37,017 bases of DNA, from contig CAKRTC010000024.1 in the NCBI GenBank assembly GCA_934402055.1, positions 1 to 37,017 on the forward strand. Direction: 5' to 3'. The translations under genes were made by a program, and so were the position numbers. This document shows, piece after piece, positions 8,614 through 15,738 of this stretch; the stretch's first letter is position 1, and every line of letters begins with the position of its first letter. The DNA comes from an uncultured Lachnospiraceae bacterium. Its GTDB lineage: Bacteria > Bacillota > Clostridia > Lachnospirales > Lachnospiraceae. The notes under the pieces were generated by a model that did not search any database, was not told the DNA's origin, and saw only the letters and a list, made by a program, of their open reading frames with translations.

Positions 8614-10065
8614 TTACTTCCCGGCTCCTGACAATATGCGTATATATCTGTCACGTCTTACGCGATAATCCGGTATGCCTATCATACCTCTGTACTTCGC
8701 AACTGTCCTTCGGGCAACCGCATAACCCTCGTCGTTAAGTCTCTCGCATAGCTTGGCATCACTCAGCGGCTTATGCCTGTCCTCATTCTCAACGAGTCTT
8801 GCTATCATATTGACGGCACCCTGCTGTGACAGATCCTCCGACCCTCCGCAGGGCACGGATCTTGAGAAAAAGTATTTGGCAGGCATCATGCCCTGAGGAC
8901 ATTGCACATACTTATGCATGAGACAGCGGCTTATAGTCGAGACATTTACATCAAGTGCCTCTGCCGCATCTGTCATGGTCATAGGCTTAAGCGAATAACG
9001 TAAGCCGCCGAAATACTCCTCCTGCTCCTTTATTACATAATCAAACAGGCGCTGCAGAGTGGAATTGCGGCGTCCTATATTGCCTATAAGCTTATAGGCT
9101 TCGTTTATCTTATCCCTCAGATATGCCTTAAGCTCCTTGTCATCCGTTGTTTTGTAGAGTTCAAGGTATTTTTCGCTCACGCCGACAACCGGAATATCAT
9201 ATTCATTTGTATCGGCTTTTGCCTTACCATCTTCGTCTATGTAAATGTATATGTCGGGATAGACATACACAGTCTCCTCGGTCTTACTGTATGTACCCGA
9301 TATACTGCTGTTGAGCGAGCTGATAAGCTCAGCGGCCGCCTTGACCGAGTCTATATCGGTGCCCAGCTTTTCGGCAAGCTTATTATAATTATGCTTTACA
9401 CATAACTCAAGATTTTCCTTATCGCACAGTGCGAGAGCGATAGTCTCAGCCGGATAATTTCTCTCAAGCTGGAGTCTGATATACTCCGCAAGATCCTTGG
9501 CTCCGACACCGGCAGGCTCAAGTGTTTTGATCTTGGCAACAGCAGTATCAAGCAGCTCCTTAGGCACACCTATCTGCTTCAGGCTGTCTATGGATTCTAC
9601 TGTCAGCCAGCCGTTATCCTCAAGCATATCTGTAAGATAGAGACACACGGCTTCAAGGCTCTTATCAAGTCCTGCGGACTCTATCTGCTGCTTAAGATCA
9701 TATGAAAGCGAATCTATATAATCATCAACATAACGCGATGAAAGCTCGTTTCCGGGACTTTCGTCTTCATCGTTTGCCTTGGCACCGGATCCGGTATTGA
9801 CGGTTCCGGCCGTCTTTTTTCCGCTGCCGACAGCTGTACTTTGGTAATCTCTGCTGCGGTACTCTTTAAGTACTTTCAGCATCTCATCGGATATAACAGG
9901 CTCACGTCGTTCTATGCATGGGTTCTCCTGATAGAGCTTCTCCACATAGCTTCCGAGCTCGGTGGTATTCATGCAGAGCACGGAAATAGACTGCAGTAGC
10001 TGAGGATTCAGCTGCAGTCTGTGTGTCTGTGTAATACTTAATCCGTTATATATGTCCGAACTCAT
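8614..10065 (-). CDS. rpoN: RNA polymerase sigma-54 factor
   Basis: 483 residues. Sigma-54 directs RNA polymerase to -24/-12 promoters that need an AAA+ enhancer-binding activator. Region I is glutamine/leucine-rich (QTHRLQLNPQLLQSISVL, about 13-30). It is followed by a low-complexity acidic region II (about 70-110, with an Ala/Lys/Asn/Asp-rich patch), the core-binding region, and the diagnostic RpoN box ARRTVAKYR at 451-459. The start ATG at 10065 is preceded by AAGGGTG with normal spacing. It heads the run of minus-strand genes leading to the helicase, phosphatase, muramidase and topB. No enhancer-binding activator or clear -24/-12 site was noticed in the window. A copy of the two-copy intergenic element lies directly upstream. 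Confidence 0.95.
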   Translation of the reverse strand: MSSDIYNGLSITQTHRLQLNPQLLQSISVLCMNTTELGSYVEKLYQENPCIERREPVISDEMLKVLKEYRSRDYQSTAVGSGKKTAGTVNTGSGAKANDEDESPGNELSSRYVDDYIDSLSYDLKQQIESAGLDKSLEAVCLYLTDMLEDNGWLTVESIDSLKQIGVPKELLDTAVAKIKTLEPAGVGAKDLAEYIRLQLERNYPAETIALALCDKENLELCVKHNYNKLAEKLGTDIDSVKAAAELISSLNSSISGTYSKTEETVYVYPDIYIYIDEDGKAKADTNEYDIPVVGVSEKYLELYKTTDDKELKAYLRDKINEAYKLIGNIGRRNSTLQRLFDYVIKEQEEYFGGLRYSLKPMTMTDAAEALDVNVSTISRCLMHKYVQCPQGMMPAKYFFSRSVPCGGSEDLSQQGAVNMIARLVENEDRHKPLSDAKLCERLNDEGYAVARRTVAKYRGMIGIPDYRVRRDRYIRILSGAGK

Positions 10066-10097
10066 ATCAATACACCCTTAAAAAATGCCCCCACAGG

Positions 10098-10143
10098 GCG
10101 CACACTCGCGCAAAGAAGGAAAATGTCACAAACGACGATGCTC
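10098..10143 (-). repeat. Copy A of a dispersed intergenic hairpin element
   Basis: This segment matches 15562-15605 over about 40 aligned positions, 29 identical, with one gapless block of 36. Read on the minus strand it forms a short hairpin GTCGTTTGTGAC and a second one around CGCGAGTGTGCG. The first hairpin keeps its stem by G-U pairs where copy B has G-C pairs. It ends about 30 nt before the rpoN start codon, followed by GCCC/GGGC and a T-run. Function unknown. Confidence 0.55.
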
Positions 10144-10291
10144 GGGCCAAAAAAGCCTTAACAAGAAGCTTTACAAAATAAAAAAACTTAAAAAATCTTT
10201 GTATAGAAAACTTCAGCGCCTCCCGCATGCATATGACCGAAAGACGCTGAAAATATTCATTCACAAATCAAAAAATATTCAGCTGTCAGAT

Positions 10292-10335
10292 CAAAACCGC
10301 ATCAAAACTGCTTCCATGCATAGCTTTTATGCGGT
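10292..10335 (-). terminator. Probable upp terminator
   Basis: On the minus strand, a 7-bp stem ACCGCAT/ATGCGGT (arms at 10329-10335 and 10296-10302) encloses a 26-nt loop and is followed by TTTTGAT. It begins about 50 nt beyond the upp stop codon. The T-run is short, so efficiency is uncertain. Confidence 0.45.
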
Positions 10336-10385
10336 ATTCATTTATAGAAATGCTGTCAAGCTGTCCGAATTGTTGCAGAAAAAGC

Positions 10386-11027
10386 TTACTTTGTACCGAA
10401 GATACGGTCTCCCGCATCACCGAGACCCGGACAGATATAAGCATTTTCATTAAGCTCTCTGTCGAGATGTCCGATATATACCTCAACATCAGGATGAACC
10501 TCATGAAGCTTCTTAACTCCTTCGGGAGCACCGATGATAGCTATCATCTTGATGCGCTTTCCGCCTCTCTCCTTGATAAGATTGATGGCATCTATAGCCG
10601 AACCGCCTGTTGCAAGCATAGGATCTGTAACTATGATAACTCTCTCATCTATAGGTGACGGAAGCTTGCAGTAATACTCATGCGGAATGTGTGTCTCCTC
10701 GTCTCTGTACATACCTATATGTCCGACCTTGGCTGTAGGAACAAGTGCAAGTATACCCTGAACAAGACCGAGACCTGCTCTTAAGATAGGAACTACAGCA
10801 AGCTTACGTCCGGCAATTACCGGGCTCATGCATTTCTCGATAGGAGTCTCTACCTCAACGTCTTCAAGCTCAAGATCAGAAAGCGCTTCATACCCCATCA
10901 GCATGCCCAGCTCATCAACAATGGCTCTGAACTCATTCGTGCCTGTATTCTTGTCACGAAGTCTCGTGATCTTGTGCTGAATGAGCGGATGTGTGAACTC
11001 ATAAACGTTATCGTACAGTTTCTTCAT
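10386..11027 (-). CDS. upp: Uracil phosphoribosyltransferase
   Basis: 213 residues, close to the family's usual length of about 209. Upp converts uracil and PRPP to UMP in pyrimidine salvage, in the cytoplasm. The PRPP-binding loop appears as DPMLATGGSAIDAI (about 131-144), with VPILRAGLGLVQGIL upstream and the uracil-binding end ICPGLGDAGDRIFGTK at the C terminus. The ATG at 11027 is preceded by AAAGGCGG with acceptable spacing. The gap of 170 nt to the upstream beta-helix gene suggests separate transcription. I did not find a classical PyrR site or a clear promoter. Confidence 0.95.
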   Translation of the reverse strand: MKKLYDNVYEFTHPLIQHKITRLRDKNTGTNEFRAIVDELGMLMGYEALSDLELEDVEVETPIEKCMSPVIAGRKLAVVPILRAGLGLVQGILALVPTAKVGHIGMYRDEETHIPHEYYCKLPSPIDERVIIVTDPMLATGGSAIDAINLIKERGGKRIKMIAIIGAPEGVKKLHEVHPDVEVYIGHLDRELNENAYICPGLGDAGDRIFGTK

Positions 11028-11197
11028 GTGGTACCGCCTTTCCGGTTATCTTATTTATAAATTTAACGCATACGGCAAAGCTGAATTTGCCCCATGCCTT
11101 GATGCACACTCTTATTTTTACTGTCTGTTCCCGAAACCGAAGCGAATTGCTATGTTGCTTAGACTATCCCTGTTTTTATAGACAGGCAAAGCAACAA

Positions 11198-11869
11198 TTA
11201 TCTTTTCTCAGCTACCTCGCCCTGCTTCTTGTATACGGAATCCGCAGCTACAGCATTGCGCACACTCGAGAGCGGATATACATTGGTATTGCTTCCGATC
11301 ACGGTACCCGGGTTAAGCACAGAACCACAGCCTATCTCTACCGAGCTTCCGAGCATGGCTCCGAATTTCTTGAGTCCGGTCTCTATGTCTCCGTCCTCAA
11401 AATGCACCTTAACCAAAGCCTTGTCGCTCTTGACATTACTGGTAATGCTTCCTGCTCCCATATGAGCCTTGTAGCCCAATATCGAATCTCCTACATAATT
11501 ATAATGCGGAACCTGAACCTTGTCGAACAAAATAACATTCTTTAATTCCGTCGAATTGCCCACTACACAGCCCTTGCCTATAAATGCCGAGCCTCTGATA
11601 AAAGCACAATGCCTTACCTCGGTATCCGCGCCTATGATACACGGTCCTGCAATATATGCCGACGGAAATACCCTGGCAGACTTATGTATCCATATATCCT
11701 CTGCCGGGTGTTCGTAATCCTCAGGACTTAAGCCTTTACCATATTCAAGTATAAATTCCTTGATAAGAGGAAGCACCTCCCAGGGATATTTAGTCTCTTC
11801 AAAAAGCTTCGCTGCCTCGGTATGTGTAAGATCATACAGCTTTACATTTACGGCATCCTTTTTTTTCAT
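11198..11869 (-). CDS. GlmU-C-like left-handed beta-helix protein (putative acyltransferase)
   Basis: 223 residues. A hexapeptide-repeat left-handed beta-helix is obvious: repeats such as VFPSAYIAGPCIIGADTEV and AFIGKGCVVGNSTEL, then VPHYNYVGDSILGYKAHMGA and GAGSITSNVKSDK. The latter resembles the acetyltransferase half of bifunctional GlmU (HLSYVGDAEVG, GAGTITCNYDG). The nucleotidyltransferase half of GlmU is absent, so despite the common database label 'UDP-N-acetylglucosamine pyrophosphorylase', uridyl transfer is not expected. The first 60 residues are a helical lead-in. It may acylate a sugar nucleotide, but the substrate is unknown. The start codon lies after an A-rich leader with a modest AAAGG site. 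Confidence 0.75.
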   Translation of the reverse strand: MKKKDAVNVKLYDLTHTEAAKLFEETKYPWEVLPLIKEFILEYGKGLSPEDYEHPAEDIWIHKSARVFPSAYIAGPCIIGADTEVRHCAFIRGSAFIGKGCVVGNSTELKNVILFDKVQVPHYNYVGDSILGYKAHMGAGSITSNVKSDKALVKVHFEDGDIETGLKKFGAMLGSSVEIGCGSVLNPGTVIGSNTNVYPLSSVRNAVAADSVYKKQGEVAEKR

Positions 11870-12150
11870 CTCTTATTATCTGCCTTTTCTTAATAGTTTT
11901 TTTTTGTTGTTAAGCCAATAACGATCTCTGCTTAAGCTTAACAATTTCAGCATTTAACTGTATATAATCAATGCTTACAAAGTATTTTGCAAATTTTTGT
12001 CTATTATTACAGTCAAATGCTGCCGAACCTGATTTTCTGTTATTTTATTTCGTTTTTTGCTTATCAGGCCTTTATTTTTTTACCTGTAAGCTTATGCCAC
12101 AGACTTATCCTAAGTATCAGCTGTTCTTATGATACAGTCTCAAACTAGCG

Positions 12151-14394
12151 TCAGCTGTTTTTCTGCCTGGTTCCCGTGCCGCCTCTTACAGCTGTGCGAA
12201 GCTGGTTAAGATGTACGTCCTTCTTACCGTTTTTCACCGTAAGCTCGGAATCAGCCAAAGCGGCTCCCGCACATTCGTCACTGTCACGAAGCTTTATAGC
12301 CTTGACGCCCTTTGCCGTCTTCTTAAGTATCGGCACATCATCAAGTGCAAATCTCAAGAAGTATCCGTCCTTGCTCCATACGGCTATAGTGTTGCTTCCG
12401 ATATTGTCAATCGGCATGATGCACACAAGCTCATCTTCCTTATCAAGCTTGGTCGAAGCTATCTGCTTATTGTTGGACTCAAACTCGCTTACGTCGGTCT
12501 GCTTGATAAGTCCCTGCTTTGTAAGGAACAGGAGGTTGATGTTACTTAAGCTGTCCTTGTCTGCGATATAGAGTATCTCCTCCTCGGAGGTCTTGTATTT
12601 CGATACATTATCGACAGGTACACCCTTATCCTTAGGCTTTTTGACCGGAATATCCGCGCATTTCAAGCGATAGAGATTAGCCTTTTCCGTGAAAATGAGT
12701 ATCGCTCCGAGTGTATTGGTCCTTATCACATACTTATTATCGATATCGATAGTCTCTCTGTTCTTATCGTACTGTACTGCATCTATCAACTTGCAGTAGC
12801 CGAGCTTATCCATGACAAATACACACTCCGAAGCTTTTGCCTCAGGCTCTGCGATAACGACATCCGCTATATCGTCAATGACTGTTCTTCTCTCGTAACC
12901 GTACTTTGCCTTGATGTCGGCGAGATCCTTCTTGATAAGCTCATCACGCTTTTCCTTGCCGCTGATGATAGACTTATACTCCTTGATTGCCTTCATTGTA
13001 GCCTTGTAAGCCTTCTCAAGCTCCATTATCTCAAGTCCGATAAGCTTATAGAGCTGCATTTCCAGTATTGCCTTGGCCTGACGCTCGGTAAACCTCAGAT
13101 GAGCGGCATCTTCCTCCATAGACTTATCCTTGAAAGAGATGTTGGCGGTCTCTCCCTTGGTGAGACAGTTTTCGGCGTCCTTACGGTTCTTGGCTCCTCT
13201 GATAACTGCAATGACGAGGTCAATTATGTTGCAGGCGGTGATAAGTCCCTCCTGCAATTCACGCTTATCCTCCTCTTTTTCAAGGAGCACACGGTACTTC
13301 CTCTCGATTATCTCATGTTGGAATTTAAGCCAGGCTGCAAGTATGCCGCGAAGTGTCATTACCTCCGGTCTTCCGTCAGAGATGGCAAGCATATTGACAC
13401 CGAAGGTATCCTCAAGACGTGTCTTCTTATAGAGGACATTGCTTATCCTCTCTATGTCCGAGTCCTTCTTGAGCTCAATGAAAATGCTTATGCCCTTGGA
13501 GTCCGAGGCATTTCCGATATCTGTTATCTCGGGAAGCTTCTTGCCCTCCGCAAGATCTGCGGTCTCCTGCATAAATTTGGATATTCCCTGACCTATCATA
13601 GTGTAAGGGATCTCGGTCACTATAAGCTTGTCGTGATCACCGCGTTTTTTTGCCGGAATAAACTCAAGCTTACCTCTTATCTTGATTTTGCCTGAACCTG
13701 TCTCATATATGGATTTAAGCTCGCTCTTATTGGAAATGATGCCTCCGGTAGGAAAGTCCGGTCCGGGCATTATCTCAAGCATCTCGTCAATGCTCATCTC
13801 GTTGTTATCCACGTAGGCAGAGCAAAGATCACAAAGCTCGGAAAGATTGTGACAAGGCGTAGATGTAGTCATACCTACCGCTATACCTTCGGAGCCGTTA
13901 AGCAGGAAATTCGGTACCCTTACCGGGAGCACGACAGGCTCCTCCTCGGTATTGGCATAGGTAGGAATGAAATCAACCGACTTATCTATGTCTCTTAAAA
14001 ATACTTCATCCGTGAATTCCTTGAGTTTGGCTTCGGTATACCTGTATGCAGCTGCAGTATCACCCTCTATCGATCCGAAGTTGCCTTTACCGTCTACGAG
14101 CGGAACCGACTTCTTGAAATCCTGAGAGAGCACGACCATGGTCTCATATATTGAGGAATCACCGTGAGGATGGAAACGTCCCATGCAGTCGCCCGTGATA
14201 CGTGCGGATTTCATCTCCTTTTTGTCATGATGAACATGTAGATTATCCATATCATAGAGGAGACGTCTCTGTACAGGCTTAAGTCCGTCACGTATATCCG
14301 GCACCGCACGCGCCGTAATGACTGACATGCTGTAATCGAGATACGATTTCTGCATTTCCTCACTGTATTCCGTTCTTAATATCTTTTCAGGCAT
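12151..14394 (-). CDS. parC: DNA topoisomerase IV subunit A
   Basis: 747 residues. It is the DNA-cleaving subunit of a type IIA topoisomerase that decatenates daughter chromosomes. The catalytic tyrosine is Y119 in AAAYRYTEAKL. The quinolone-target segment reads HPHGDSSIYETMV, giving Ser80 and Glu84, the same numbering and residues as E. coli ParC. The C-terminal half has the beta-pinwheel repeats but no GyrA box (QRRGGKG-type) at the expected position (NNKQIASTKLDKEDELV), which favours ParC over GyrA. A short RGGTGTR lies at the extreme C terminus. Ribosome site GAGGA, 7 nt from the ATG. Its partner parE lies upstream on the same strand but is separated by 1.3 kb containing an oppositely oriented Rpn gene, so parC probably needs its own promoter. 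Confidence 0.92.
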   Translation of the reverse strand: MPEKILRTEYSEEMQKSYLDYSMSVITARAVPDIRDGLKPVQRRLLYDMDNLHVHHDKKEMKSARITGDCMGRFHPHGDSSIYETMVVLSQDFKKSVPLVDGKGNFGSIEGDTAAAYRYTEAKLKEFTDEVFLRDIDKSVDFIPTYANTEEEPVVLPVRVPNFLLNGSEGIAVGMTTSTPCHNLSELCDLCSAYVDNNEMSIDEMLEIMPGPDFPTGGIISNKSELKSIYETGSGKIKIRGKLEFIPAKKRGDHDKLIVTEIPYTMIGQGISKFMQETADLAEGKKLPEITDIGNASDSKGISIFIELKKDSDIERISNVLYKKTRLEDTFGVNMLAISDGRPEVMTLRGILAAWLKFQHEIIERKYRVLLEKEEDKRELQEGLITACNIIDLVIAVIRGAKNRKDAENCLTKGETANISFKDKSMEEDAAHLRFTERQAKAILEMQLYKLIGLEIMELEKAYKATMKAIKEYKSIISGKEKRDELIKKDLADIKAKYGYERRTVIDDIADVVIAEPEAKASECVFVMDKLGYCKLIDAVQYDKNRETIDIDNKYVIRTNTLGAILIFTEKANLYRLKCADIPVKKPKDKGVPVDNVSKYKTSEEEILYIADKDSLSNINLLFLTKQGLIKQTDVSEFESNNKQIASTKLDKEDELVCIMPIDNIGSNTIAVWSKDGYFLRFALDDVPILKKTAKGVKAIKLRDSDECAGAALADSELTVKNGKKDVHLNQLRTAVRGGTGTRQKNS

Positions 14395-14459
14395 ATTATT
14401 TCCTCATTTTTGTGTGCAGCAGAATAATCCGCTGTGTCCGTATATTTTTAAATGAATCC

Positions 14460-14489
14460 TTGTATAGATTCATATTCGCATGCTACAAT
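14460..14489 (+). promoter_or_regulatory. Probable promoter of the intact Rpn gene, with overlapping inverted repeat
   Basis: TTGTAT at 14460-14465 and TACAAT at 14484-14489 are separated by 18 nt, with an extended TG before the -10 box. A 7-bp inverted repeat ATGAATC/GATTCAT (14452-14458, 14467-14473) brackets the -35 box and could be an operator. The region is shared with the divergent parC leader. Confidence 0.45.
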
Positions 14490-14615
14490 CCAATTAAAGT
14501 ATATTTCATATTCTATTTATCATATCGGTTTTATTCAATTTTTTTCTTAGAAATGAAAATCATACTTCAGAAACACATCTCAACTTATTATTTATTTATT
14601 TCAAGGAGTACCTCT

Positions 14616-15461
14616 ATGAAACGAAAGCAGGCATTTAGTTATGCAAGCGGTCCTATTCTTTATAATATGACCAATGATTACATGTTCCGTTATATTCTTC
14701 AGGAAAATGAATCTATTCTCAAAGCATTTCTGGCATCTCTTCTTCACCTGAATGAACATAGCATATCATCTATTGAGATTCTAAATCCGATTTTTCTCGG
14801 AGATACCGTAGATCAAAAGAATTTTCTTTTGGATATACGTCTCAAGCTAAATGATAATCAGCTTATCAATCTTGAAATGCAGGTAATAAACCGCGGAGAT
14901 TGGACTGATCGTTCATTAAGTTATATTTGCAGACAATATGACTCATTAAATAAAGGTGATAACTACACAGAAGCCCTAAGTGTCCGACACATCGGTATAA
15001 TCGATTTCAATCTGTTTGAAGATGATACCGAATTCTATTCTACCTATTACATAAAAAATGATAAAACAGGTCGCATTTACAATAGCAAATTCATCATCTC
15101 TGTGCTAAATTTAAAGCAGATAAATAATGCAACAGAAGAAGACAGATCCTATAACATTAATACCTGGGCTTCACTTTTTAAAGCCGGAACATGGGAGGAA
15201 CTTAAAATGATTGCCGATAACAGTAAAAACGATGTATTTAAAGACACAGCCCAAAAGATATACAATGCAAATAATTATGATGCAGTCCTTGAGAGATGCC
15301 AGGCTCGTCAGGATTATATCTACTGGGAGAACCGTGCCAAATACAGATATAAAAAGATTGAAGAAGAAAATACCGAACTTAAACAGTATAATTCTGAGTT
15401 GCTTGAACAAAATAAACAACTTATAGCTGAAATAGCCAAACTGAAATCAGGCGTTAAATGA
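14616..15461 (+). CDS. Rpn-family recombination-promoting nuclease / PD-(D/E)XK transposase-like protein
   Basis: 281 residues from the ATG at 14616, chosen because AAGGAG lies 9 nt upstream; the open frame extends further but without a ribosome site. Rpn proteins are PD-(D/E)XK endonucleases related to the transposase_31 group; E. coli members stimulate RecA-independent recombination. The nuclease core is visible: TNDYMFRYIL near the start, then FLLDIRLKLND with the catalytic aspartate, and INLEMQVINRGDW with the ExQ pair. The C-terminal 40 residues form a coiled coil (KKIEEENTELKQYNSELL). Unlike the fragment at 480-1055 it lacks the REEG-rich tail. It runs opposite to parE and parC and splits them. 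No flanking terminal repeats or target duplication were found, so its mode of entry is unclear. Locally AT-rich. Confidence 0.85.
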   Translation: MKRKQAFSYASGPILYNMTNDYMFRYILQENESILKAFLASLLHLNEHSISSIEILNPIFLGDTVDQKNFLLDIRLKLNDNQLINLEMQVINRGDWTDRSLSYICRQYDSLNKGDNYTEALSVRHIGIIDFNLFEDDTEFYSTYYIKNDKTGRIYNSKFIISVLNLKQINNATEEDRSYNINTWASLFKAGTWEELKMIADNSKNDVFKDTAQKIYNANNYDAVLERCQARQDYIYWENRAKYRYKKIEEENTELKQYNSELLEQNKQLIAEIAKLKSGVK

Positions 15462-15488
15462 TTACTCAGTTCAAATTTTCTGTTTTTT

Positions 15489-15550
15489 GCCCGCCCTACG
15501 GCGGGCATTATTAACTCTTATAAAATTGCGTCCTATGAGTTAATAAAACG
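15489..15550. repeat. Nested inverted repeats after the Rpn gene
   Basis: An 8-bp GC stem TGCCCGCC/GGCGGGCA with loop CTAC (about 15488-15507) is followed by a 10-bp inverted repeat TTATTAACTC/GAGTTAATAA with a 19-nt spacer (about 15508-15546). The GC stem is preceded, not followed, by a T-run on the plus strand. It is therefore not a standard terminator in either direction. It forms part of a 277-nt hairpin-dense block between the Rpn and parE stop codons. Confidence 0.5.
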
Positions 15551-15561
15551 CTCCGCGTGAT

Positions 15562-15605
15562 GCGCACTCATGCGAAGGAGAGAAATGTCGCAAGCGACCG
15601 CGCTC
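15562..15605 (-). repeat. Copy B of a dispersed intergenic hairpin element
   Basis: This is the second copy of the element at 10098-10143. On the minus strand it holds the perfect hairpin GTCGCTTGCGAC and a second one CGCA-TGAG-TGCG, then a GCG-rich stem and GTTTTATT. It lies in the 3' region of parE in the direction of parE transcription. See the finding on compensatory pairing. Confidence 0.55.
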
Positions 15606-15611
15606 AGCGCG

Positions 15612-15638
15612 AGAATGTGCCTTGGCACATTCTTTTTT
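15612..15638 (+). terminator. Intrinsic terminator of the Rpn gene
   Basis: A 9-10 bp stem AGAATGTGCC/GGCACATTCT with a very tight loop is followed directly by six T on the plus strand. It lies 150 nt past the Rpn stop codon and faces the converging parE gene. A second stem AGCTTGCC-TTAC-GGCAAGCT follows at 15646-15665. Confidence 0.75.
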
Positions 15639-15738
15639 GTTCGGCAGCTTGCCTTACGGCAAGCTTTCCTTTCTTGATCTCCGTTAAGTCTCCATAATTT
15701 ATAGTTCTTATTAAATCGGCAAAGTGTCCAAGCTCGCC

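Larger units (their letters stand above)
10066..10385. other. Intergenic region between upp and rpoN
   Basis: About 320 nt without a gene. It carries, from upp towards rpoN on the minus strand, a probable upp terminator (10292-10335), a further inverted repeat TTCAGCG/CGCTGAA around 10211-10251, an AT-rich tract, and one copy of the two-copy hairpin element (10098-10143). The latter is followed by a small GC hairpin and T-run just before the rpoN ribosome site. No confident rpoN promoter was identified. Confidence 0.5.

Noticed and set aside
13099..13695. 198-codon plus-strand frame inside parC
   Set aside because: Antisense to parC, which has the catalytic tyrosine and quinolone-target motif; no family resemblance in the opposite frame.
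15488..15507. GC-rich hairpin as the Rpn terminator
   Set aside because: The T-run precedes the stem on the plus strand and A's follow it on the minus strand; the stem at 15612-15638 with six T after it is a far better terminator.
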